From: Paenibacillus dendritiformis
Lineage (GTDB): Bacteria > Bacillota > Bacilli > Paenibacillales > Paenibacillaceae
Assembly: GCF_945605565.1 (NCBI RefSeq)
Contig: NZ_OX216966.1
Span: forward strand, 6,378,001-6,442,000
Reading direction: 5' to 3'
DNA: 64,000 bases
Of this stretch, positions 15,326 through 23,408 are shown piece by piece. Under the pieces are notes generated by a model. That model was given only the letters and a program-made list of their open reading frames with translations, was not told where the DNA came from and searched no databases. The position numbers and the translations under genes were made by a program. Each line of letters begins with the position of its first letter. The stretch's first letter is position 1.

Positions 15326-16777
15326 ATGAAGGCAACAGAAGATAATCGGCAGTCCGGGCTGCGCCGCAGCCTGAAGACCCGTCATATTACGATGATCGCG
15401 CTTGGGGGCTCCATCGGCACAGGGCTGTTCCTGGCCAGCGGCGGAGCCATCGCCCAAGCGGGACCGGGCGGCGCGCTCGTCGCCTATATTGCCGTCGGCA
15501 TCATGGTCTATTTCCTGATGACCAGTCTGGGCGAGCTGGCCACCTATATGCCGGATCCCGGATCGTTCAGCACCTATGCGACCCGCTTCGTCGATCCGTC
15601 GTTCGGGTTCGCGCTGGGCTGGAATTTCTGGTTCAACTGGGCGATTACGATCGCTTCGGAGCTGGTAGCCGCTACGCTCATCATCAAATACTGGTTCCCC
15701 GACAGCAATTCATTTTTATGGAGTCTACTGTTCCTCAGCATCATTTTCTTGCTGAATTTTTTGTCCGTCAAAGGCTACGGGGAGTCCGAATATTGGTTCG
15801 CTATCATTAAAATCGCAACAGTCCTTATTTTCCTCGTCGTTGGCGTGCTGATGATCTTCGGCATCCTGGGCAGTGAACGCGTCGGCTTCGAAAATTTCCG
15901 GATCGGAGACGGACCGTTCCACGGCGGATTCTTCGCAGTGCTCGGCGTCTTCATGGCGGCAGGGTACTCGTTCCAGGGCACCGAGCTCGTAGGGGTCGCC
16001 GCCGGCGAGAGCGAGAACCCGCGCGAGAGCGTGCCGCGCGCCATCCGGCAAGTATTCTGGCGGATCCTGCTGTTCTACGTGTGCGCCATCTTCGTCATCG
16101 CGCTGCTGATTCCGTACACGCATCCGAGCCTGCTGGCCAGCGATGTGGACAGCATCAACACGAGCCCGTTCACGCTCGTCTTCGAGAAGGCCGGATTCGC
16201 ATTCGCCGCCGCGATTATGAATGCCGTCATTCTGACCTCCGTGCTGTCTGCCGGCAACTCGGGCATGTATGCCTCGACGCGCGTTCTCTGGGTGCTCGCG
16301 AAGGAAGGCAAGGCGCCCAAGTTCCTGAGCAAGCTGAACAAGCGCGGCGTGCCGATCAACGCGCTCATCGTCACGACGATTATCGGGATGCTCGCCTTCC
16401 TGGCCAGCTTCTTCGGCGACGGCGTCGTCTATATCTGGCTCTTGAACGCCTCCGGCATGTGCGGCTTCATCGCCTGGCTCGGCATCGCGATCAGCCATTA
16501 CCGCTTCCGGCGTGCCTTCGTGAAGCAGGGCCATGATCTGAAGGAATTGCCTTATAAGGCGAGATTCTTCCCGTTCGGCCCGCTGTTCGCCTTCGCGCTC
16601 TGTATGATCGTCATTGTCGGACAGAACTATCAGGCCTTCACCGGGAACGGCATAGACTGGAAGGGATTGTTGATGACCTATATCGGTCTTCCGATCTTCC
16701 TGTCCGTCTGGCTCGGTTACAAATGGAAGCACCGGACGAAAATGATTCCGCTGGACGAATGCAAATTCGACACCTGA
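15326..16777 (+). CDS. lysP: Lysine-specific permease
   Basis: 483 residues from the ATG at 15326 (AAGGAAGCGAGGG upstream); the open frame continues upstream only through the riboswitch. About 12 membrane helices and the amino acid/polyamine/organocation signature near the N-terminus: KTRHITMIALGGSIGTGLFLASGGAIAQAGPGGALVAY, split here across helices 1-2, then SLGELATYMPDPGSFSTYATRFVDPSFGFALGWNFWFNW. These match the LysP group of proton-coupled amino acid symporters in the plasma membrane. The upstream lysine riboswitch gives the substrate independently of homology. A strong terminator follows, so it is a single-gene unit. Confidence 0.93.
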   Translation: MKATEDNRQSGLRRSLKTRHITMIALGGSIGTGLFLASGGAIAQAGPGGALVAYIAVGIMVYFLMTSLGELATYMPDPGSFSTYATRFVDPSFGFALGWNFWFNWAITIASELVAATLIIKYWFPDSNSFLWSLLFLSIIFLLNFLSVKGYGESEYWFAIIKIATVLIFLVVGVLMIFGILGSERVGFENFRIGDGPFHGGFFAVLGVFMAAGYSFQGTELVGVAAGESENPRESVPRAIRQVFWRILLFYVCAIFVIALLIPYTHPSLLASDVDSINTSPFTLVFEKAGFAFAAAIMNAVILTSVLSAGNSGMYASTRVLWVLAKEGKAPKFLSKLNKRGVPINALIVTTIIGMLAFLASFFGDGVVYIWLLNASGMCGFIAWLGIAISHYRFRRAFVKQGHDLKELPYKARFFPFGPLFAFALCMIVIVGQNYQAFTGNGIDWKGLLMTYIGLPIFLSVWLGYKWKHRTKMIPLDECKFDT

Positions 16778-16799
16778 CCCGAATCATTAGATGATACGG

Positions 16800-16843
16800 C
16801 CCGCTTGCGCCGGGGATTTTCCCTGTAGCGCAAGCGGGTTTTT
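16800..16843 (+). terminator. Terminator after lysP
   Basis: CCCGCTTGCGC...GCGCAAGCGGG, 11-bp stem, followed by five T. Confidence 0.85.
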
Positions 16844-16930
16844 CTGTATCGAAGAACTGGGTAATCATGCATATTCCGCACCTATTTTCCACACACTAGG
16901 CGGAAATGACAGCAGAAGAGGTGTGTGTGT

Positions 16931-18304
16931 ATGGATTCCGTTACGATGACCCGATCCCTGTTCGGCACGTCGATGGCCTTCCACATTATATTCGCGACGC
17001 TGGGGGTCGGCATGTCGCTCATGATCGTCTTCGCGGAGATTATGTACTGGCGCAAGAAGGACTCGGATTATGCGATTATGGCGAAGCGCTGGACCAAAAC
17101 GCTGGGCATCCTGCTCGGCGTCGCCATTCCGTCAGGCACCATCGTCGGCGTCATGCTCGCCCTCCTGTGGCCGGGCTTCATGGAAATCGTCGGGCAAGTC
17201 ATCGCGCTTCCGTTCCAGATCGAGATATGGGCCTTTTTCTTCGAGGCTTTATTTATGGCCATCTACTTCTATGCGGCGGATCGCTTGACCCATGGCATGC
17301 GCATCTTGAGCGTCTTCTTCGTCATGGTCGGAGCCAGCGCCTCCGCCGCGCTGATCACGGCCGCGCAGGCATGGATGAATACGCCGGCCGGCTTCAACAT
17401 CGTCGATGGGAAGATTACCGACGTCGATCCGTGGGCGGCCTTCTTCAATCCTTCGTACGCGACCTCAGCGCTGCACGTGCTGAGCACGGCCTATATGACC
17501 GGCGCCTTCTTCGTCGTGACCGTCGCGGCCTGGCGCCTTCTCAAGCGCAATGTGACGGAGCGGGAAGCGGCCTATCACCGCAAAGGACTCATGCTCGGCC
17601 TCGTCATCGGGCTCGTCATGACGCTCGCCACCGCCTTGAACGGCCATGCCGCCGCCCAGGGCATGTACCGCCACAATCCGGAGAAGCTGGCTGCGGCCGA
17701 GGCGCTGTTCGAGACGACGACCCACGCGCCGCTCGTCCTCGGCGGCATTCCCGATCCCGAGACGCGGACAATCAAGTACGGCATCGAATTCCCGGGCATG
17801 CTCAGCTTCCTCGCCTCGAACCGGTTCGATGCCGAGGTGAAGGGGCTCAATGAGATTCCGCGCGAGGATTGGCCGCCGCTCTTCGTCCACACCTTGTTCA
17901 ATCTGATGGTCGTGATTGGCTTCGGCCTGCTCGGGCTGTCGCTTGCGGTCGTGCTGTGGCGCGCATTCACGCGCAAGTCGCCGCGCCCTTATCCGCGCTG
18001 GCTCCGCTATGTGCTGGCCGTCACCGGACCGCTGTCGCTGCTATCCATCGAGACCGGCTGGATTTTCAGCTGCTCCGCGCGCCAGCCATGGACGATCTAC
18101 CGCATTCAGCGCACGTCGGAGGCGGCACTGCAGAGCGATGATATGGGCTCCTTGTTCCTCCTCTTCGTCGGCATCTATGTGCTGCTGCTCGTGCTGACGG
18201 CGCTCGTGCTCCGCTTCTACTTCCGGCGGCATCCCGTCTCTGCGGAGCTGCAGGAGCCGACACCGGACCATGACCATCCGCATACGGAGGAGGCCTTTAC
18301 ATGA
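16931..18304 (+). CDS. cydA: Cytochrome bd-type oxidase subunit I
   Basis: 457 residues from the ATG at 16931 with AGAAGAGGTG upstream. It has about nine membrane helices, the haem ligands His18 (MAFHIIF) and His182 (SALHVLS), acidic residues Glu98 and Glu105 in the IEIWAFFFEALFM helix for the proton path, and the late motif GWIFSCSARQPWTIY corresponding to the conserved GRQPW. The short Q-loop and length fit the Bacillus YthA/CioA-like short-loop type. The subunit oxidises quinol and reduces oxygen to water at the cytoplasmic membrane, together with CydB. Its stop overlaps the cydB start by four bases. No cydCD assembly genes are near. The Ala for Gly before RQPW is a small oddity. Confidence 0.93.
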   Translation: MDSVTMTRSLFGTSMAFHIIFATLGVGMSLMIVFAEIMYWRKKDSDYAIMAKRWTKTLGILLGVAIPSGTIVGVMLALLWPGFMEIVGQVIALPFQIEIWAFFFEALFMAIYFYAADRLTHGMRILSVFFVMVGASASAALITAAQAWMNTPAGFNIVDGKITDVDPWAAFFNPSYATSALHVLSTAYMTGAFFVVTVAAWRLLKRNVTEREAAYHRKGLMLGLVIGLVMTLATALNGHAAAQGMYRHNPEKLAAAEALFETTTHAPLVLGGIPDPETRTIKYGIEFPGMLSFLASNRFDAEVKGLNEIPREDWPPLFVHTLFNLMVVIGFGLLGLSLAVVLWRAFTRKSPRPYPRWLRYVLAVTGPLSLLSIETGWIFSCSARQPWTIYRIQRTSEAALQSDDMGSLFLLFVGIYVLLLVLTALVLRFYFRRHPVSAELQEPTPDHDHPHTEEAFT

Positions 18305-19338
18305 CCGATGCCACGATCGCGATTTCGATATTGTGGATGTTCCTGTTCGTCTACAGTCTGCTTGGCTCCGTTGATTTCGGGGCCGGCTTCTGGTCGATGA
18401 TCTACGGCCGCCGCAGCGAGGACGGCCGGGCAGCCGAGCTGGCCAACCGGTATTTATCCCCTTCGTGGAAGGTCACCAACACGTTCCTTGTTCTGTTCGT
18501 CGTCGCGCTCGTCGGATTTTTCCCCGGGGCGACGCTTGGGCTCGCTTCCGTGCTGCTCGTCCCCGTCTGTCTCGTGCTCGTGCTGCTCACGCTGCGCAGC
18601 GCCTTCCTCGTGTACGGATATTCCGTCCACCGGTACGGCCGCACGATCAGCATTATCTCGGGCGTGACCGGGCTGCTCATCCCGGGGCTGCTCGTCTCGG
18701 TGCTTCCCGTGACGCTGGGCGGCTTCATTATGGAGACTCCGGACGGCGGCTTGACGCTCGACTTCGGGAAGCTGCTGGCCAGCCCGACGCTGTACGCCCA
18801 TCTCGCCTTCGGCTACGCGACGGAGCTGTTCTTCTCGGCCCTGTTCCTGGCCGATTACTCCCGCGAGGCGCGCGATGCCGCGACCTACCGCATCTATCGG
18901 CGCTGGGCCGTCATCTTCGGCCCCTTCAGCCTGCTGACCGCGCTCGCCATCACGCTTACCGTGCAGCCGGAGGCTGCCTGGATCGTGGCGGGCTTCCGCG
19001 AGCAATGGCTTGGCTTCGCGCTGTCCGCGGCGGCCTTCGCCATCGGCTATGCGTGCCTGTTCGTCTCGCGCCGCGACGGCTGGAAGGGACATTCCCGAGC
19101 CGCCGTCGTGCTCGTCATTTTGCAGTACGCCTTCGCCAGCTACGCGTACGGGAGAGCCCATCTGCCTTACATTATTTATCCGCAGCTGACGATTGAAGCG
19201 AGCATCACGAATCCTGCGATCTTCCGCTCGCTGCTCATCAGCTATATCGTCAGCGCCCTCCTGCTCGTCCCGGTATTTTATTTGTTCTGGAAGCTGTTTT
19301 TGAAGGACCGGCGCTACTTCGAGAACGAGCCGGAATGA
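18301..19338 (+). CDS. cydB: Cytochrome bd-type oxidase subunit II
   Basis: 345 residues, with a start that overlaps the cydA stop (ATGA). Early helix with WMFLFVYSLLGSVDFGAGFWSMI, containing the DFG and conserved acidic position of CydB, and about eight further helices. It forms the second half of the quinol oxidase with CydA and needs no cofactors of its own. It belongs to the YthB/CioB-like short branch like its partner. A terminator is not obvious before the next gene, which starts 110 bases on with its own strong ribosome binding site. Confidence 0.92.
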   Translation: MTDATIAISILWMFLFVYSLLGSVDFGAGFWSMIYGRRSEDGRAAELANRYLSPSWKVTNTFLVLFVVALVGFFPGATLGLASVLLVPVCLVLVLLTLRSAFLVYGYSVHRYGRTISIISGVTGLLIPGLLVSVLPVTLGGFIMETPDGGLTLDFGKLLASPTLYAHLAFGYATELFFSALFLADYSREARDAATYRIYRRWAVIFGPFSLLTALAITLTVQPEAAWIVAGFREQWLGFALSAAAFAIGYACLFVSRRDGWKGHSRAAVVLVILQYAFASYAYGRAHLPYIIYPQLTIEASITNPAIFRSLLISYIVSALLLVPVFYLFWKLFLKDRRYFENEPE

Positions 19339-19451
19339 CAGGAGCGGGAGCGCGTGCTACAGTGAAAGTGCCCAAGTAGGACCAAGGGTGCGAGCATCCG
19401 TTCGGATCAAGCGCGGATCGGCCGGATGCCGCGCTTGCGAGGAGGAATACC

Positions 19452-21941
19452 ATGAAATACTTATATGAGTTCATTGAGCACCAAGAAGACATGCCGTTCC
19501 GCATGTTCGTCAACAGCGTGGATCATATTCATTTCCATTGGCATAAAGAGGTGGAGATGATCTGCGTCCTGCAGGGGAGCGTGCGGATCTATGTCGGCCG
19601 GGATAATCATGAATATCATCCCGGCGATTTCCTGTTCATCAACAGCTTATCCGCGCACAAAATCGAAAAGACGAGCCAGGACAACGTATTGCTGACCCTG
19701 CAGTTCAGTCCCGATCTGCTTGAGCGGCCCATGCATATTCATTGCAGATCGCAGGATCGCGGGGCCGACGGCAAGCCTGAGCATGACAAGCTCCGCCATT
19801 ACTTGGCGCGAATGGCGTGGGAGCTGAACAAAAAGCCTCCCGGGTACCAATCTTGCGCCGTAGGGCTGCTGCATATGCTGATCGGGCATCTGGTTCGATC
19901 CTTTCCGCATGAGGCGCTCCCGGACAGCGAGCCGGGAACCGAACCAGGCAACGATTACGAACTCAGACGGTTGAACCGGGTGCTTCAATATATCGATAAG
20001 CATTACAGCCAGAAGATTACGCTGCAGGATATCGCGCGGCAAGAGCATTTAAGCCTGCACTATTTTTCCCATTTTTTCAAAGACAGAATCGGCATCCCGT
20101 TCCAAAAATACTTGACGCTCATCCGCTTGGAGAAATCCGCCGAATTGCTCGCGAGCACCAATAAAACCGTGACGCAGATCGCTTCGGAATGCGGCTTCGC
20201 CAATGTAAAAGCCTTCAACAGCTATTTCAAGGAAAAGTATGGCACAACCCCGACGGGATACCGGGAGAAGCAGGAGCGGGACACGCTCAAAAAAAGCAAC
20301 CGTTGGAATGTAAGCACAGGCCCGATCAATGGCGCTTACTACGATATCGACACGATCCAGGCGATGGATTCCTTATACGCTTATCTGGAGAGCGGCCATG
20401 AGCTGCCGCTCAGCCGGCCGCTGGCCAGCGACAGCATCTCCATTGATGTTCACGCCGATGACCCGGTTCATCCCTACGAGCCCAACTGGAGGATGCTCAC
20501 CACGGCCGGACGGGCGCTCGAGGGACTCCGCGCCGATTGGCAGGAGCAGTTCCGGGAGATGCAGTCCAGGTTGAAGTTCCGCTACATTCGCTTTCACGGA
20601 ATTTTCAACGACGAGATGATGATCTATAGCGAGACGGAAGACGGCACGCCCGTCTATAACTGGTCTTATGTGGATCGGCTGTACGACTTTCTGTTGAGCG
20701 CCGGAACGAGGCCTTTTGTCGAGCTGAGCTTTATGCCTTCGCTGCTGCGCCGTTCGGAGGAGACCATTTTTTGGTGGAAGGGCAATATCTCGCCGCCTCG
20801 CGACATCACCAAATGGACGGAGCTGGTGCGCCAGTTCGTGCGCCATTGCGTGAACCGGTACGGGCTGGAGGAAGTGAAGCAATGGTATTTTGAAGTCTGG
20901 AACGAGCCGGATCTGGAGGGCATCTGCTGGGCCGGAACCCGGGAGGAGTACTTTCGCTTTTACCAGGCGACGGCGGAGGCGATCAAATCGGTGGATCCCG
21001 ATCTGAGAACGGGCGGTCCCGCGCTGGGATACGGATCGATATGGAACGATACATGGGCGGAAGATTTTTTCGACTATTGCCGGACCTCCCAAGCGCCGCT
21101 TGATTTCTTCTCGTTCCACGTCTATTCCGAGTATCCGTTCACCAGATATGAAGAGCGGCTGACTACCATTATGCCGCCTGATTTTTACGGCAGAACGATC
21201 GAGCGGATTCGCGGCAAGCTCAAGGCCGCACAGCTCCCCGTGATGCCGGAACTGCATGTGACGGAGTGGAACTTCTCGCTCTACGACCGGAATTATATTC
21301 ATGACACGATGTTCATGGCCCCGTTCATTCTGCGGCATGCGCTCCAGTCTCAAGGGAATCTCCACTCGCTCGGCTTCTGGTCGTTCACGGACGTGTTCGA
21401 GGAGAGCCAGGCCGTTCCCGCCATCTTGCACGGCGGCTTCGGCTTAGTCAACCGCAATGGATTAAGGAAGCCCGCCTATTACGCGTTCGAGCTTCTTGCC
21501 AAGCTGAGAGGGAACCTTCTCCGGCAGGGCGACGGGTATGCCATTACGGTATCGGGCGGTGACTATTCGATTCTGTTATACCATTACGTTCATGTCGATC
21601 CCTTGTTCGCGAGCGGCGATTGGTCCGGACTGACGGAGCGGGACAGATATACGGTATTTGAGGAAAAAGGGGATCTGGAAGTCGCGCTTCATCTCGCAGG
21701 GCTGTCGGGGAACTATAAGGCGACAACGTACCGGCTCGACCGCGATCATGGCTCGCTCTTCGACGAGTGGGTGCGCATGGGCGCTCCCGGCACGCCGAGC
21801 GAGGAGGAAATCGATTATTTACGGCGGAGAACGGGGCCGGCCGTCACGGTGGAGTTCCTCGAAGGCGTCTCTTCCTTCGATCGCCGCTTCGTGATTCCGC
21901 CGCACGGCGTGCAGCTTGTGACCTTGCAGCGCCAATATTGA
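19452..21941 (+). CDS. AraC-type regulator fused to a GH39 glycoside hydrolase
   Basis: 829 residues with GAGGAGGAAT before the ATG. Residues 1-95 form a cupin-like sensor (HFHWHKEVEMICVLQGSV, YHPGDFLFINSLSAH). Residues 175-275 are two AraC helix-turn-helix motifs (ITLQDIARQEHLSLHYFSHFFKD and TVTQIASECGFANVKAFNSYFKEKYGTTPTGYR). From about 300 on is a GH39 TIM barrel with acid/base Glu in YFEVWNEPDLEG and nucleophile Glu in LHVTEWNFSLYDR, plus a beta-sandwich end. GH39 enzymes include beta-xylosidases and alpha-iduronidases. No signal peptide, so it is cytoplasmic. Both catalytic Glu are kept, so it may be enzyme and regulator at once, or use the barrel as a sugar sensor. It precedes a PTS IIC and a GH3 enzyme, its likely targets. 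Confidence 0.88.
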   Translation: MKYLYEFIEHQEDMPFRMFVNSVDHIHFHWHKEVEMICVLQGSVRIYVGRDNHEYHPGDFLFINSLSAHKIEKTSQDNVLLTLQFSPDLLERPMHIHCRSQDRGADGKPEHDKLRHYLARMAWELNKKPPGYQSCAVGLLHMLIGHLVRSFPHEALPDSEPGTEPGNDYELRRLNRVLQYIDKHYSQKITLQDIARQEHLSLHYFSHFFKDRIGIPFQKYLTLIRLEKSAELLASTNKTVTQIASECGFANVKAFNSYFKEKYGTTPTGYREKQERDTLKKSNRWNVSTGPINGAYYDIDTIQAMDSLYAYLESGHELPLSRPLASDSISIDVHADDPVHPYEPNWRMLTTAGRALEGLRADWQEQFREMQSRLKFRYIRFHGIFNDEMMIYSETEDGTPVYNWSYVDRLYDFLLSAGTRPFVELSFMPSLLRRSEETIFWWKGNISPPRDITKWTELVRQFVRHCVNRYGLEEVKQWYFEVWNEPDLEGICWAGTREEYFRFYQATAEAIKSVDPDLRTGGPALGYGSIWNDTWAEDFFDYCRTSQAPLDFFSFHVYSEYPFTRYEERLTTIMPPDFYGRTIERIRGKLKAAQLPVMPELHVTEWNFSLYDRNYIHDTMFMAPFILRHALQSQGNLHSLGFWSFTDVFEESQAVPAILHGGFGLVNRNGLRKPAYYAFELLAKLRGNLLRQGDGYAITVSGGDYSILLYHYVHVDPLFASGDWSGLTERDRYTVFEEKGDLEVALHLAGLSGNYKATTYRLDRDHGSLFDEWVRMGAPGTPSEEEIDYLRRRTGPAVTVEFLEGVSSFDRRFVIPPHGVQLVTLQRQY

Positions 21942-21949
21942 AGTGGAAG

Positions 21950-21979
21950 ACACCCTTTTGCAACGAGAGGGTGTTTTTT
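21950..21979 (+). terminator. Terminator after the AraC-GH39 gene
   Basis: ACACCCT...AGGGTGT stem followed by six T. It separates the regulator from the PTS/GH3 pair. Confidence 0.75.
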
Positions 21980-22068
21980 GCTGTCTCGGGCCGAGTTCTC
22001 CGCTTCGAGTTCCGGTTCGCGATGGCCAGAAGAACAAAAAACGCCCCCCGGGTCGGCAATAAAGGCCA

Positions 22069-22082
22069 AGAAAACGCATTCA
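22069..22082. promoter_or_regulatory. Candidate cre site (CcpA) before the PTS gene
   Basis: AGAAAACGCATTCA matches 12 of 14 positions of the cre consensus TGWAANCGNTNWCA and lies about 55 bases before the PTS IIC start, where catabolite repression of the PTS-GH3 operon would be expected. Confidence 0.4.
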
Positions 22083-22137
22083 TTTTTATTTAAACTGGGG
22101 ATGTGCACGAAGGAATTAACCTAAGGAGGAACGGCCT

Positions 22138-23379
22138 ATGGATCGGTACATGAAGTGGATGAATGAACGTTTTGCGCCCAAATTAGACAGCTTCACGAAA
22201 AATGTATGGGTTTTCTCGATCCAGGAATCGATTATGATTGCTCTGCCGATGGTGTTTATCGGCTCTTTGATTACGCTGCTGTCCATTCTCAATGATTTTA
22301 TCCCGGGAATGCCGGATTTGTCGCCGGTATCGACCTTCAGCTTCGGCCTGCTGGGCCTCTTCATCTCGTTCCTCACCCCGTATAAAGTGATGGAACAGAA
22401 AGAACGCCATAAGATCAAACTGATCGCAGGCTGCACCGGCCTCTCTTTCTACCTGATGCTGCTGAGACCGACCATCGGAGAAGACGGAACGATCAGCTTC
22501 ATCCTGGAGCGGTTCGGACCGAGCGGCATGATCACTTCGCTCATCGTGGGCGTGCTTGTCGCCGTTATCTTCAGCGCGTTTCACCGGTTCTCTTTTTTCA
22601 AAAAAGATACGAGTCTGCCGGAATTCATTGTCGATTGGTTCGACTTTCTCGTGCCGATTGCCGTGATTTTGTTAGGCGGGTGGGTTCTGACGTATCCGCT
22701 GCAGTTCGATATCTTCGCCCTGATCTTGAATGTGTTCGAACCGTTGAACCAGATTAGCCAAAGCTTAATCGGGTTCGTGCTGTTCAACTTCATCGGCGTG
22801 TTCCTGTATTCCTTCGGAGTCAGTCCGTGGGTGCTGATGCCGATCTTTTACGCGATCTGGCTGCCGGCCATCGAAGCCAATGCCGCCGCCGTCGCACAGG
22901 GCATGGAGCCGATGAACATCAACACCTTCGAGACGTTCTTCTCCGGCTGGGTCGGGGTAGGCGGCATGGGGGCCACGCTGCCGATGGTCATCTGGTTCCT
23001 TTTCGCCAAATCGAAGCGGCTGAGCGCCATCGGCAAGACGACGCTGGTGCCTTCGCTGTTCAATATTAACGAGCCGGTCGTCTATGGCGCCCCGATTGCG
23101 TTCAATCCGATCTTGATGATCCCGATGTGGATCAATGGATTGATTGTTCCGATTATCGTGTATGTCACCCTGGATCTTGGTCTTGTTCCTATTCCAAGCC
23201 AGCTGTTCCAGATGTGGTACACCCCGCTTGGGATCTCGACTTACATCGTCTCGGGAATCAGTGGGCTGATCTTATTGGCCGCGGTCCTGCTCATCATGTT
23301 CGCCGTCTGGTTCCCCTTCTTCAAGGCATATGACATGCAGGAATTAAAAAAAGAACAGCAAGCACAAAATCAAAAATAG
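22138..23379 (+). CDS. PTS sugar transporter subunit IIC, lactose/cellobiose/chitobiose type
   Basis: 413 residues with a perfect AAGGAGGAAC site before the ATG. About ten membrane helices (for example IMIALPMVFIGSLITLLSIL near residue 32). Family landmarks: SVWVFSIQE-like N-terminus (NVWVFSIQES), GVSPWVLMPIFYAIW, the GWVGVGGMGATLP segment and the substrate motif SLFNINEPVVYGAPIAFNP with its conserved NEP. Such proteins import and phosphorylate beta-disaccharides with EIIA and EIIB, but neither partner is encoded here, so it must borrow them or act without phosphorylation. The next gene, 29 bases on, is a GH3 glycosidase. Confidence 0.9.
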   Translation: MDRYMKWMNERFAPKLDSFTKNVWVFSIQESIMIALPMVFIGSLITLLSILNDFIPGMPDLSPVSTFSFGLLGLFISFLTPYKVMEQKERHKIKLIAGCTGLSFYLMLLRPTIGEDGTISFILERFGPSGMITSLIVGVLVAVIFSAFHRFSFFKKDTSLPEFIVDWFDFLVPIAVILLGGWVLTYPLQFDIFALILNVFEPLNQISQSLIGFVLFNFIGVFLYSFGVSPWVLMPIFYAIWLPAIEANAAAVAQGMEPMNINTFETFFSGWVGVGGMGATLPMVIWFLFAKSKRLSAIGKTTLVPSLFNINEPVVYGAPIAFNPILMIPMWINGLIVPIIVYVTLDLGLVPIPSQLFQMWYTPLGISTYIVSGISGLILLAAVLLIMFAVWFPFFKAYDMQELKKEQQAQNQK

Positions 23380-23408
23380 ACATCACCGCATGATACGGAG
23401 GTCTGGCT

